This document shows positions 34,311 to 46,362 of a DNA stretch of 64,000 nucleotides, one piece after another (within the stretch, counting starts at the first letter, position 1; each line of letters starts with the position of its first letter). The position numbers were made by a program, and so were the translations under genes. Under the pieces are notes generated by a model. It had not been told where the DNA came from, did no database searches, and saw nothing but the letters and a program-made list of their open reading frames with translations. The stretch is from NCBI RefSeq assembly GCF_011075055.1, contig NC_058143.1:17434930-17498929 (forward strand), read 5' to 3'. The DNA is from Mangifera indica (lineage: Eukaryota; Streptophyta; Magnoliopsida; Sapindales; Anacardiaceae).

Positions 34311-36324
34311 TTTTTATTTATTTTGCCTACTGGAACAACACTAATGAGCGTTGCTGAGTGCTACTGTACCATGCGCACAGCATAAATATTGTACAGAATT
34401 TTGTACAAAGCCCCACCATGATAAGTCTCATTCCTTGCATTTGACTTTGCTTTATTTGGACAATCTGGATTAGGTGGGTGTCTCTGTAAGCTTCACAATC
34501 TTTCTTGGATTTCAATTAGGCCAATCATCACTCATCGACACATGGAAGCTAGTTGAGTTTCTCCACTCCACTGCTTGATTAACACTTCTCAGTATCCCCA
34601 ATCCCCCCAGTTGGTAGTTGGAGTGGTAATAAAAAGATTTTTAATATAAGAAAATATAAATTTAAATCTTTAATAATATTTTAAGATTAAATTTTAGAAT
34701 TTTACTTATTTAATATGATTAGTTAAATCTTAAAAAGGATGATCCAATATGGGTGGGGTTATGGGTAAAAAAAAAAGGAACACTTCCAATATTGGCAAAA
34801 CCACAAAAGCACTATCATGAACACTACACAATACAAATGTTGATGAATCTATTGGTCTGGTTCCTCTATCTTGGAGCTTTTGATTGTTCATAATGGATCT
34901 TGTTTGTTTTTTTCATATTGTCTGCGAGTGGAAAGACAGCGACATCCATTAATGATCCATCTGCATCTCCATCTCTATCTTAATTAACATGAAACTTGAT
35001 ATACATTCTAAAAAATGGTCCAAGAGCTAGATGGGTTATGAATAATTTAAGCTGGGGTTGGATGATGATGGCCACCCACAGCAACCAAAGGGGAAAGGAT
35101 TTAGACACAAATTAGGCATAAAAATAATATAATGGTGAGAGTTGCCCCCACAAAGCCACGAACCCATATATGAAAATGAGTGGGACTGTGAAGTTTTGCC
35201 TCGAGCCCAGACATGGCCTAAATCTATCTCGATATTGAAGGCATATTGAACAACTAACACGCCACATCATTCCTCGTGCTGACCCAGCTAGCTACTGCAT
35301 CTCTCTCTATTTTCTATAATTATATTATTTATATATAAAAGGAAAAAGAAAAAAAAATCAATGAGAATCTATATCTCTCTCGATTGCTCCACGCAATTAA
35401 GCATCATTCTACTGTGTGACTTGTGACAATAACAATATTGATCTTCTCTCTCACTCTTGCCCTCCCTTTACACTTCTGTCTACTGTCATTACTATTGCTA
35501 TTACTGTTTCTGTTACTTTCCCGTAAATTTTAAGTCTTCTGTACACCAACATTTTCCATCATTAAGTATTTTTGTAGATTCTGGTTAACATATATGTGGT
35601 GGGTGGAAGTGGGGTTAATTTGAAGTTAATGTTATGGGTTGCCATTTACGGTAGAATAGAAATGTTGAAGTAAAAGGCTTTTTTATGAAAGTTTTAATGA
35701 GTTGCATGCGGTGGAGCTGACATAAACATGGTGTCATGTCCGTCATATGAAAGAGAGAGAGAAATGAAGAAGGAGAAGAAGAAGAAGTTGAGAGTTTCAA
35801 GAGATTTTCATGGATAAAATATTAAGCACAAAAACAATTGATGATACATACAAAGGTAGAGGTCTTTTAGAAGGCACTGATGATTAAGAGCAAGTGAGGC
35901 ATGGATATGTAAACATGGAGGCCATCATGTTCCCTCTGCTCCAAACTCTCTGTCCTCTTCAAAAGTTAGTATTAACTTATTAACCAAACTTTCTACATGT
36001 ATCTTAGCACTTGCATGCTGCTTCTGCAAACCCAAATTCTAGTATTATATATTGGACAAAATCTCTGAGTAGGTGTTGAAAAGCTCCTACAAGTTTCAAC
36101 ACTTTCTCCAATGAGAAATCAGTGGAAAGTGTCATTAGGCTTTTCTCCCCCTCAGTGGACTTATTAAAAACTTCATCTTCCACCCATTGCCGACATCTCG
36201 GAACTCTTAATCCTTGTTTAATAAGTGTGCTTTGTCAGCAAATTAGATTCTAATATTGTACTACACATTATAACCCTCCATTTTTTTATACCTTTAATCA
36301 ATTCATTTCAGGCGAACCCATATC

Positions 36325-36400
36325 TTATCTCTCCTCTCTCTCTCTTTCTCTCTCTCTATATATAGACACTTCACCACATTTCCTTTTCTTTCTTTCCTTG
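36325..36400 (+). promoter_or_regulatory. Candidate core promoter: CT-rich tract plus TATA box
   Basis: A CTCTCT tract (~36325-36357) runs into TATATATAG at about 36357-36365, followed ~30 bases later by a CT-rich 'tttccttttctttctttcc'. This is a typical plant core-promoter arrangement. The nearest downstream gene on this strand is the GATL pseudogene, 850 bp away, so it may be its old promoter or may drive a non-coding RNA. Confidence 0.35.
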
Positions 36401-37213
36401 ATTAAATTAAACTGGAAATTAGTGAAGCAAAGAAGGGGTTGAGAAAGAGAAGCCCACCGTCTGGTTTGATGGGGAAGGAATTAATAATCTAGTTGTGTAG
36501 CAGTAGGTAGAAATGAGATGGTGTATCTCTTACTTTACTTAAAAAATAACATAATCATTATATGTTGACATGTTATGAGTGGATTATATGCATAACGTGA
36601 TATGAATTGTACATCTAAAAATGTTTTGATTAGATTAGTCTTGTGTCGAAGTAGAATTCAGATTCTTCTCCCTTTTTAATACTCAGTGATTAAATAATTT
36701 TGAATTAATGATAAATTAACATATCAATCACAGGATAACACATATAAGTATATACTTATTTATGTAATAAAAATGGATACAAATAATATTACTCTTTAAT
36801 ACTAGTACAAGAGTTAAGAATAAGGATCATACCACAACTGATTCTGGGATGCTTGCTTCAACCATATCTCAAAACCATATCCTCTTATATTTAATGGGTA
36901 GCTTGCTGTTTGACTTGCCAACAAGCAAAAATGGGCAAGAGGGCAAGTTTAGAAAATGTGTTTAGCTTCAAAGGATTTCTAAATACAGTGATGGGATGGC
37001 TTTTATTTAACTGAAATATATGTAAGTTGGTTTAAAATAGTTGTTTTTTGAAATTATTTTAAACAATGCTAAAAGTACTTGTAATAATAAGTTGAAGACA
37101 CAGCGTCCTTCTTTCTCTCCCTCACAGCTCTGTCCTTTGAATAATCTACCAATTAAGTTAAATGTTGTAACCATATCATTCTCAAAAGCGCACACACAAA
37201 AGGCAGGCACAGG

Positions 37214-38248
37214 ATGGCCTCATGGAGCGGCACTCCTCCTCAGCTAATGCTAGGCCTCCTGTTCCTCCTCTGCCCCATCACCACCACAGCTATTATTCAT
37301 CAACCTTCGCGGGCCTCTAACATGACTGAATTTCATGAGGCTCTGACCTTTCGCAATGGTGATGAATGTGGCTCTCAGGATACTTATCCCATCCACATTG
37401 CCATGACCCTTGACGTCAATTATCTTCTAGGTACAATAGCAGCTGCATTCTCATTGCTGCAACACTCAACTTGCCCGGAAAACTTAACATTTCATTTCCT
37501 TCAGACTCATTTCAAACCTCAACTCTTTTCCAGCATCAAATCAACCTTCCCTTACTTGAATTTCACGATTTATCATTTCGACTCCAACCGGGTTCGTGGG
37601 AAGATATCCAAGTCAATTGGGCAAGCTTTGGATTAGCCTCTAAACTATGCAAGAATCTATCTAGCCCATATTATGCCAAAAACCGTCAAACGGGTAATTT
37701 ATCTGGATTCAGACCTAGTTGTGGTGGATGATATTGCAGAACTATGGGAAATTGATATGGAGGGCAAAGCGTTGGCCACACCAGAATACTGCCATGCCAA
37801 TTTTACAAAATATTTCACTGATGCATTTTGAGCAGATCCTGAAATAGCCAGCGTTTTTCAGGGAAGAAACCCCCGTTACTTTAACACAGGAGTGATGGTG
37901 ATGGAGGTTGCTAAATGGAGAAAAGTAGGATATACACAGAAAGTTGAAGAGTGGATGGTTGTGCAGAAGCAAAAGAGGATATAGACATTGGGGTCATTGC
38001 CACCGTTTTTGCTAGTTTTGGTTGGGAACATTAAGTCAGTTGATCATAGATGGAACCAGCATGGCTTCGGCGGTGACAATGTCGAAGGCAAATGCAGGAG
38101 CCTGCATCCTGGCCCTATTAGCCTTCTCCGTTGGAGTGGAAAGGGTAAACCATGGCTGAGATCAGAGCTTAGAAAGCCTTGTGCTATTGATCATCTATGG
38201 GCACCTTATGACCTTTACCGTTCATCACGAAGATCCTTAGAAGAGTAA
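37214..38248 (+). pseudogene. GATL4: Galacturonosyltransferase-like (GATL4-type) pseudogene
   Basis: One continuous frame of 345 codons spans the full length of a GATL protein (GT8 family, Golgi, pectin/xylan-related). It is interrupted by three nonsense codons and has no frameshift: TAG at 37634-37636 (codon 141, expected Gln before [10 protein letters not shown]), TGA at 37829-37831 (codon 206, expected Trp in the TDxFW motif) and TAG at 37982-37984 (codon 257, expected Tyr in RIYELGS). Recognisable parts are an N-terminal hydrophobic anchor (LMLGLLFLLCPITTTA), [30 protein letters not shown] with the DxD-type motif, [14 protein letters not shown] and SGKGKPW. The usual His before WSGxGKPW is Arg (LLRWSG), losing a metal ligand. 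From memory GATL4 is near PP2C35 and SAC3B in Arabidopsis, so this is probably the syntenic relic. Confidence 0.93.
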
Positions 38249-39010
38249 AATTTAGGGGCAATGACAAGACGGAAATAATGTGAGAAATCTTTAAGAGGTT
38301 ACAATGTTAGATTTTTCAAGTAAAATTGGATTGACCAATCCAAATGGGAATATTTTTTAGAGGGCCTATGGTTCTGACTTTGCTGTCAGTAATTTTTTCC
38401 TTTTTCCTTTCCAATTTTGAACCACCGCAGGACATCCTTGTTAGCAACCAATAGACATAAAACCCTGCTAAATCTCTCTCTGTGGTTATGTCTCTGTAAG
38501 CCTTCAAGTTGTTCCAATTTTTTTTCCTTTTAATAAAACTTGGGAAACAAACATAAACAAGATTAAATCCAAATCATGGTGTATGTGCAAGCAGTTGGCA
38601 TCAACCAAATAGAATACACTCTTTACATGAAATTTTCTGTCAAAAAGGGGGCAAGACAACTACTGTAGCAATAATTAAAAAAAAAAATGAAATAATGGGT
38701 CATGCTAAAAAGTGCAAGCAACCATTGTCTTGTGATCTAGATTTAATTGCCTATATTGTCCTAGCTAATGCTTCCATGCAGAGCGATACTGAATACGAAA
38801 AACAATAAATTACCTAGAATTCCTCACTTTCAATTTGATCTGCAGCATAAAAATTGAAGGTGAATCTGATCTGAGGATAACCAAACTCAAAGGCAGAACA
38901 TGGAAAGGTAGTCCTCAGTCTAGCATACATACAATGTCTTAAGTATGAGATCAGGGAGTAGTTGGCCAACAGAGGCATCCTTCTCATCACAAATGCTCCT
39001 GAGTTGCCAT
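38249..39010. other. Intergenic spacer, tail to tail
   Basis: This lies between the GATL pseudogene (+) and the AP-5 mu gene (-) and should include the latter's 3' UTR. No other gene is seen. Confidence 0.55.
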
Positions 39011-42000
39011 TCAGCCCCCTATATTTGTGGCAACAGAAGGGCACTTTCCTAGTGTATTCCACAAAATGTAATCCCCAGATGTAACCTGTTACAACCAAAT
39101 TGTAATTTGAGAGAAGCAACTAGAAACTAAATGTAATCCCCAGAAGTGCTGGCCAATTGCCAGCTTCAAAAATATTACATGATGAATATTGTTTGTATCC
39201 AAATATCTAGATCTCACAGCATGCTTAGCATTCATTAGACACCAGGTTTTGAAGGTAAAAAGGTGAAAAAAGCATTACAGGGCCTTCTAGTTATTCCAAG
39301 AACTAAAATTTCACTGACCAGACATGCACTTAGAAGTTCTAACAAGGAAGCAGCAAAATGGACAATTAAAAGTGGAGAACTGTTATATCTGGGGCAAATA
39401 TACTCTAAATCATATACTATAATAGTGACCATATTATCCCATGCAGATAAATAGAATCTAAATAATGACAAAAATTTTTAATTATAATATTTCGAAAGAA
39501 ATACAATTCATGAATGATCATGTTATTAAAAACAAACATGATTTTCATAAGACTAACTCTTTAGTAACAACCAATATAGTGACAATATTGATAGTGACCA
39601 TACTATCATATAATGAAAGAATAAAAAGACTATGCTCTTAATAATTAATAATGACCAGAAATATCCTGAGTCATGTGACAATCCTACCTGAGTTGAAAAC
39701 TCTACAGGTGCTTTTACGGTTGGATAAATGCTTACCTGCGTACAGGCAAAAACAAATATAAGTTAAGTAGTTTAAACATGACATAACAGTTCAATGCTAT
39801 ATTTTTTAGCTTGAGCAATACACATGGACTACACAGAGTGATGTTGCGACCTTGGATTTTAAGGGTCAGTGCTTTGTGATTGTAATGGAATTAATTGAAA
39901 TTTGTATAAAGATTACAATTAGCAACCTAATGTCTCCTGCACTCCACCAAGAGATTACAGTGGTGTTCCACCTCCCAGACACAAAGCTACTCAGAAAATT
40001 AGATTCACAAAAGTTCCTTTAATCCCTACTATTTATTGAATTAACAACCAAGCCCCAATTGGACAATCAATAATCTAATTGCTAACCCTTATTACTAATT
40101 TTTCCAAATATTTAATAAATTCCTAAATCACCCTAATTCCTAAATTACCCTGGGGGACTCTTAATTTAATAATATTCCTAATTGACAGTTCAATGAAGGA
40201 ATGACTCACATTCAAGAGAAAAACTTACAGATTTAGTATCAATCGACATTCCGGATATTGAAGCCCCAACAATCTTGAGAGACACCTGTAATCATGAGTT
40301 AGAAATGGCTGTGTCTGGTCTAGCATATTAACAGATGCATTATACAAATCTTCAAATGTACATAAACAGAATCTAAATGATAACATTCTTCACCAATTAG
40401 GTGGTTCAAAGTTTAATTTTACTCAACTAATAAACACAGAAGGGCAAAAATACTCTAGTAAGACATCTGACAATTCTAGTTGTGATGAATACCCAATAAA
40501 GCAGTTCTTAGTAGAAACATCTTTGCTGACGATTGTTGTAATCAAATGCACATAACGGTCACATAAAATATACAAGCAAATGTGATCATATCAGATGTCA
40601 TATTCTCTAAAGACAATTTTAAACAGAGTATAATCATAATTTCGTGAAAGGATATCATTAAGCTTAAACCTATCAGAGAGAGACATGGCAATAACAGCAG
40701 TTTCACATAAAAAATCCCACAATCCCAGCTTCAGACAATTTAGAACGTAATCTAAAACCGCAATTCTTTACATTTTGATAGAAGCCTCAACTGATGCATT
40801 TGGTGTTGATGGCAACCCAAGCAGAAAGCAAAGCCAAATTTCAAATTCCTAACACAATTCCTTTAAAGCACCTTTCTTTTTTGTTCATTAAGCACAAAAA
40901 TGTAGTATTGAACCACATGAAACAGCATGCAGAGAGATATTAAAAGAAAATTCCATACAGAAGTACATCTTACATATTATAATGTAACAAGAAAGCATTA
41001 AGTTGCTCAGTGCATGAAGAACGACAAAAGCAATAGTTCATAAATGCATTGATATGAAAGTATTTGTTAGGATCTCAAGTGCAATGTATGAGACTTAGAT
41101 CCCACATTGGAAAGTATGGGCAACTAGTATGGGGTTTATATGGCCTTGGGCTCTCCCATCTCAATAACTAGTTTTTGAGATGTGACTCTCATAATGTTCG
41201 TATCATTTGGTATTAGAGTCATCACCATATCTCCCAGTTGCAATCATGCAGCGCGGGTGGTGACGCCGGCATTGCAGTGTTCGCCCGGGGCTAGTAGGGA
41301 GTTAGCGCACAACCAGCCCGTGTGGGCGTCAGGGCTGCGGAGCGTGGTGGTATGTTAGGATCCCAAGTGCAAGGTATGAGACTTGGATCCCACATTGGAA
41401 AGTATGGGCAACTAGTGTGGGGTTTATATGGCCTTGGACTCTCCCATCTTAATAGCTAGCTTTTGAGGTGTAGTTCTCCTAAGGTTCGTATCAATATTAC
41501 AAAGAGAAGTATCAAAGAGAAGGATGGTGATGACACTGAATTTTATATTTTGAGAGAAAAAAAATTAACAAATCCCAATTACTTTGATTATTGACAAATG
41601 CCTCAACTGAGGCATTTGTCATGGCTGGTAACCTAAGCAGACAGTGAAACCAAATTTCAAATTCCTAACATAAATCCTCTTAAGCACCTTCTTTTCTTCT
41701 ATTTATTAAGCACAGAAATGTGATACCGAACCACATTAAACTGCCCGGAGTAAGAACTTAAGCTAAAAAAATTATCTTTCTTATGGAACTAAATGTTACA
41801 TAATATAATGTAACAAGAATACAGTAGCTCAATGCATTGAGGAACAATACAATGCAACAGTTCATAAAAAATATTTAACTTTGCGTCAAAGTGATCATTG
41901 TTGTATTAGTTATTTCAGATATGTAATAGATTGTTATGTTAGAACACACAACTTTCATACTATTTCCAGAAGCCATGAAACTAGGAATCAATTAAATATT

Positions 42001-45000
42001 AAAAAACACAGTACATACTTTAGCATAATTGTATGCATGCCAGCAAAATGGCTCCTCTAGATCAGTAGGAGGAAGATCCTTGTTCATTTTCTCCATTAAA
42101 TATTCCTCTATGTTAACCATATTATTTGCATTCTCTGTCTCACCATCACTATCTTCATCTACTGTGCCTCCTAACCTTTGGGTTTGCCATGGCGCAAATT
42201 TAACTGTTCCAGGGAAAGTTGCCTCAACACTTTTCCCAGTAAAGCCCCGTCCACTCGTGACAATTTTCCATTCAACAGCATGCTCAGTAGTTGAAACTGT
42301 TCCAATTGATGGAGTCCCATCAAAAGACACAACTCTTCTCCTAGGAAAGGGCATGGTGACATTACAAAATTCCATTGTCAAAGGAGCCTTATAGCCTTCC
42401 ATTAGACGCAACTTGAACAAAAATGCACCTTCATCTTCAGAGACCATTGACAATTGGTAAAACCCCTTGACAGGAGGTCCAAGGCCACAGATTGCCTGAT
42501 AACGCATCAAAACAAAATTACCAAGTGGTGGTTGAAACATCACAGCCTGCTTATCCACACCATGCTCTGGAACCTGGGCACAAGGATGAAAGGATAAAAC
42601 TTCAATGTGACCAGTGTTCAACCCTGTTAAGGGAAATGACACATCAGGTAACCCCTCTAATTCTGCTCGACAGTTTATTTGACCTGAGACAGATAAACTA
42701 TCAGGAATCTCATCTCTATCATACATTGCAGCATGAATTGTTTCATGAATTGTGAATAATAATCTTTGTTTTCCTTTGTACAGATATGGTTTCCATGCTG
42801 GTTGTTTGAGGTCTTGAGGAGGTAAATCCGACGAAGAAAAGCCATTAACCTTGATAGCAAAAATATTAGAGTAGTTCAGGTCCACAGGCGTACCTAAATA
42901 AGAAGGAAATCAATCAGGCACATTAGGTAAAATGCATATTGATCAATACGCATACATTTTAGAGAAAAAATGAGATGAGGGATACCATAATAAAGATTAC
43001 CAACCAAAGGGCATTGCGCTGCTTATAAAACTTCGAAGTGCATCCTTATCCAAAGCCCTTGAACCAAGTTTTGGAGCATCTGATGTAACAGTTCCTACCA
43101 CAGCAGTACCAGAAGGTGCAGAAGAAGCACCTGTTGCAGCAGCAGGTTTTGTTCTTGACGAGATGCCTGATATTCCAATACTGCCTGTTAGTGAATCCAA
43201 CAAGCCTCCAACTGATGGTGATGCACTTACTACAACTTCAGGTTCTACCACATCGCCAGTAATTACCTCACCAATCGCATGTGCTGCCGTGAATGCCCTG
43301 TAACGGAAACCAACAAAGTCCTTCACCAACTATAAAAACCCAATTAGTCACTTGAGAAAGTAAACCCAAGTTCTCTAACCATGTAAAGCCAACTATACTC
43401 TGCCTTCTTTAAGCATGTGACGACCAAATTATTCAACGGTAAAGATTTTCTTTTTGATGAAGAATCCAAGTTATAGAAGCAAACTAAAGCAAAATTACTG
43501 CTCCTTATATATAACAACTTCTATATAAGGCAAGAATACAGGACCTAATCATCCTCTGAATAGAAACAATGCTATCAAGACCTTCAAAAAGCAAACTCCA
43601 AACAGGCTTACTCACCATTTCTTTTCACAACTAAAGAGCATGAAACAAGTAAATAAAATCCCTTTACAATATTTGAAAATTCCAATGATGCTCAATAGAT
43701 TGAAGTTCCAATGAGAATTCATGTGTTTCTGTATTTGCAAACTTAACTCTTAAGTAAGGGCACAAAAGTTAACATTAATTAATTTCTCTAAAGCATTCAT
43801 ACAAGAAGAATTGGTTGAAGACATGGAAAAGCTCTTTCAAAAAAATTGTAAAAGCATGTTCTTTTTCAAGGGTCTAAGGTCAAATCCCAATGCCTAGGTA
43901 TATATAATGCAAGATTTTTGTTTTTTACAAACTTAGAACCGTTGGGAATTACTGATTTCAAATTCAATAAAATGCCGCTCCACCAAACATTGGCAGAGTA
44001 TCAAGAGGTACAATTTACCAGTTCAAAGTTTAAGACAACTAGCAACAACCCTGAACGCATAATCTGTCCTAAAATAAAAGCAAACTTACCATACCCTGTG
44101 ATGGATGGAAGATCAAGCAGAAGGGAAGAAAAACTATCATCAACTCCAACAGCATTTCCACAATCAGATCGTTTACATAATTTTGTGTATGCTTTGAGGT
44201 GCTTTGGCTCAACCAGAGGCAGTACAAGGATAGAATAAGGGCCTTTTATGTGCAAGATTAATGGCCATAGCAGGTGATTCTCTCCTCCCTCCTCTTCTTC
44301 AATGTTGAGGCTTATAACATGGCGTGTAATTGGGTCATCAACCCATGAATCTGACCCTTTAGTTGACTGAATTACCCGTATGCCAAAACCACGCACAGAT
44401 CCCTCCCTATATAATTACAGATAAAGTTACTAATTATGCTCGGTAACATGATAAATGAAACATGGACCACAGTCAAAACAAGGAAATAAATAAAAATTAA
44501 TGCAAGTATCTAAATCAATAATATATCATTTAGGTGTAAATAAACAACAAAAGGCCAACATAATTTACTTGATCATCAAACACAGCTTAGTCAACCTAAT
44601 ACAGGTTCCCAAGAGGCGTTACCTATATTAAAAATGATGTTCTCTAACGAGTAAGATAATCACACGATTTTTTCTTTTTTCAAATAACAAATCGTAAAGT
44701 ACATGATTATAATCTTAGGTTAAAGTAGACCTTCTTTTTCTCTCAGCAAAAGCAGCAGCTAACTCGGAATCAGTAGGTAGTGTAGGTAACACAGTGTACT
44801 TAACAGGATCCTCGCTACAACTTTCATTTTCAGTCTTGCAAGCTGCCTGCCAACGCTTCTCCACCACCGGGAACCTCCTAATATTCAAAATGGGAGAAAC
44901 TAAATTAATATCAAATATAAAATGAAATTACACTAATGGATGTACAGAACTAATTTTTAATATACAAATATCCAAAAATTTAAAACTAATAATTCAACAA

Positions 45001-45155
45001 ACGAAAAATTAAAATACTATAAGCGATGAACAGATATGTAGTAGATCCAAATCAAAGCAAGGTAAATTCGGCAATGTAAAGAAAAACCTGGAGAAAACGA
45101 CGGCGTCAAGGTTGTTGACGACCCAGAGAGCTCTGATGCTGCAACAAACGGGCAT
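39011..45155 (-). CDS. AP5M: AP-5 complex subunit mu
   Basis: Coding exons on the minus strand: 45088-45155, 44731-44877, 44095-44406, 43005-43297, 42019-42893, 40229-40285, 39688-39735, 39011-39085 (1875 nt, 624 aa, all phases consistent). The product is the medium subunit of the AP-5 adaptor, which acts at late endosomes. It opens MPVCCSIRALWVVNNLDAVV with a longin-like N-terminal part. A low-complexity Ala/Ser/Gly linker follows (~180-265). A mu-homology domain starts near TPVDLNYSNIFAIKVNG and covers the rest, with SGQINCRAELEGLPDVSFPL and MRYQAICGLGPPVKGFY. The protein ends VATNIGG. The exon 4/5 junction uses the upstream GT at 43004-43003 to give the family-typical MPFGTPVDL. Intron 5 (40286-42018) carries a local duplication and a TRIM element. 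From memory it matches Arabidopsis At2g20790. Confidence 0.93.
40778..41872. repeat. Diverged ~280-bp direct repeat pair in AP5M intron 5
   Basis: Copy A (about 40778-41055) and copy B (about 41594-41872) are collinear. Shared blocks include 'gcctcaactga(t/g)gcattt', 'ccaaatttcaaattcctaaca', 'ttaagcaca(a/g)aaatgt', 'aatgtaacaaga' and 'acagttcataaa'. The copies are well diverged, so the duplication is old. The TRIM element lies between them. Confidence 0.8.
41065..41493 (+). mobile_element. TRIM (terminal-repeat retrotransposon in miniature), 429 bp
   Basis: Two 141-bp LTRs (41065-41205 and 41353-41493), both starting TGTTAGGATC and ending TTCGTATCA, flank a 147-bp internal region. Directly after the left LTR is TGGTATTAGAGTC (41208-41220), close to the primer-binding site for initiator tRNA-Met (TGGTATCAGAGC). 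A G-rich tract precedes the right LTR. Flanking 5-bp repeats are GTATT (41060-41064) and ATATT (41494-41498), one mismatch. The internal region has no coding capacity and is GC-rich. LTRs differ at roughly a dozen or more positions, so the insertion is not recent. It sits in AP5M intron 5 on the opposite strand to the gene. Confidence 0.9.
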
Positions 45156-46362
45156 GGCTTGGCGTTGTTTCTTTGTCTTTCAGTGACGAGAAATCAATGA
45201 ATGGAAATTCCTCCGGTTACTCGAACATGGACGGAGATGGCCTGCCCGTGATTTGATTTTCTAGTACTATAGAACAACCTTTTAGACGACACCGCTTTAA
45301 ATTTCACGCTCATATGACGTCAACCGCCAGATCACCACCCCATATCCATATTAATCTCACGGCTTAGATCATTTTCACCCATCATGTTTTAGTGAAGGAG
45401 AGGTACCCGAGGTTCTAAAAAGTGACTTTTCACACCTTAACATTTGAGCGAGTAAGAGTATAAAAGTGCCCTTGATATCTGATTCTCCAAATACAACCGA
45501 ACAAGGGCAAAGTTGACGTTTCAATCCCAGTAAATGTGTAAATAAACTTAAATTTTTGTTATTATTATTTTTATACAATTTTCACTATTATTTGTTTCAT
45601 CATTTATGCCTGTTGTTTGTATTCAATACTTTAATGTTGTTGAACATGAAATCTATCAAAGAGACCAAAAAAGAGAGATTTTGGTAAGTAAACAGAGATT
45701 TAGTCATTTGACTAGATTTACCAGCCCAACCAGCTTTCATTTCACACCTATCAATTAAATAAATAAATCTAAAATATAATAATCAAATGACTATTATTAC
45801 ATCAAGTAAATCACGAGTTTCATAAATATGACAAAAATTTAAACCCAAACTTTTTTATTTAAATTTTAATACCCTATTACTTTTGTTAACCTAACATCTA
45901 AATTAAGGTATTTTGTTAAACCAAAGGAATGAAAATATTTTAAGCCTTCATCTCGCATAACTGCTAACACATTAAGCTGCATTTAGTGTAAATAAAATTC
46001 AACAAATAATATTATAAAGTTTGTATTATTATTTATTTGAAATTATGGATCTAATTTTACTGAAAAATGATCATGTTTTAAAGTGAGATTTCAAAATAGG
46101 CGGCTTTGAAGTAAAAAACCCCTTAAAAATTACTATACATGAGAGACTGCAATGTCTTCAAGTAAACTGGCAAAAATTTCCTTGACTCGGTACTTAAACA
46201 ACTGACTCTAAATAAAATTTTGTTACAAAAAAAGTATACAAAAACTGGAACACATATAAGCTAAACTAAGAATATTTAAGAGGGGTAAAGAAAAAAGAAC
46301 TGGAAATATTAAAACTTTTACATTTAACAAGCTCAGCATATAAAATAACTAGGCTGTTTGAT
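45156..46362. other. AP5M promoter and FBL4 3' side
   Basis: About 1.2 kb between two minus-strand genes. It should hold the AP5M promoter/5' UTR near 45156-45400 and the FBL4 3' UTR near 46100-46362. No gene is seen in the AT-rich middle. Confidence 0.55.

Larger units (their letters stand above)
32989..37213. other. Long intergenic region upstream of the GATL pseudogene
   Basis: No coding gene is supported. It contains MITE-like segments at about 33705-33855 and 36690-36800, an ATA-repeat tract near 34026-34045, a GC-richer island at about 34055-34310, and a CT-rich tract with a TATATATAG box at about 36325-36365. I looked for conserved plant microRNA sequences and tRNA-like B boxes by eye and found none. 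Confidence 0.5.

Noticed and set aside
34000..36500. Possible microRNA gene in the long intergenic region
   Set aside because: No conserved plant miRNA sequence from the families I know (156-172, 319, 390-399, 408, 482, 530) is present on either strand by eye.
42029..42394. 121-codon plus-strand frame opposite AP5M exon 5
   Set aside because: It is an antisense shadow of the mu-homology domain coding exon.
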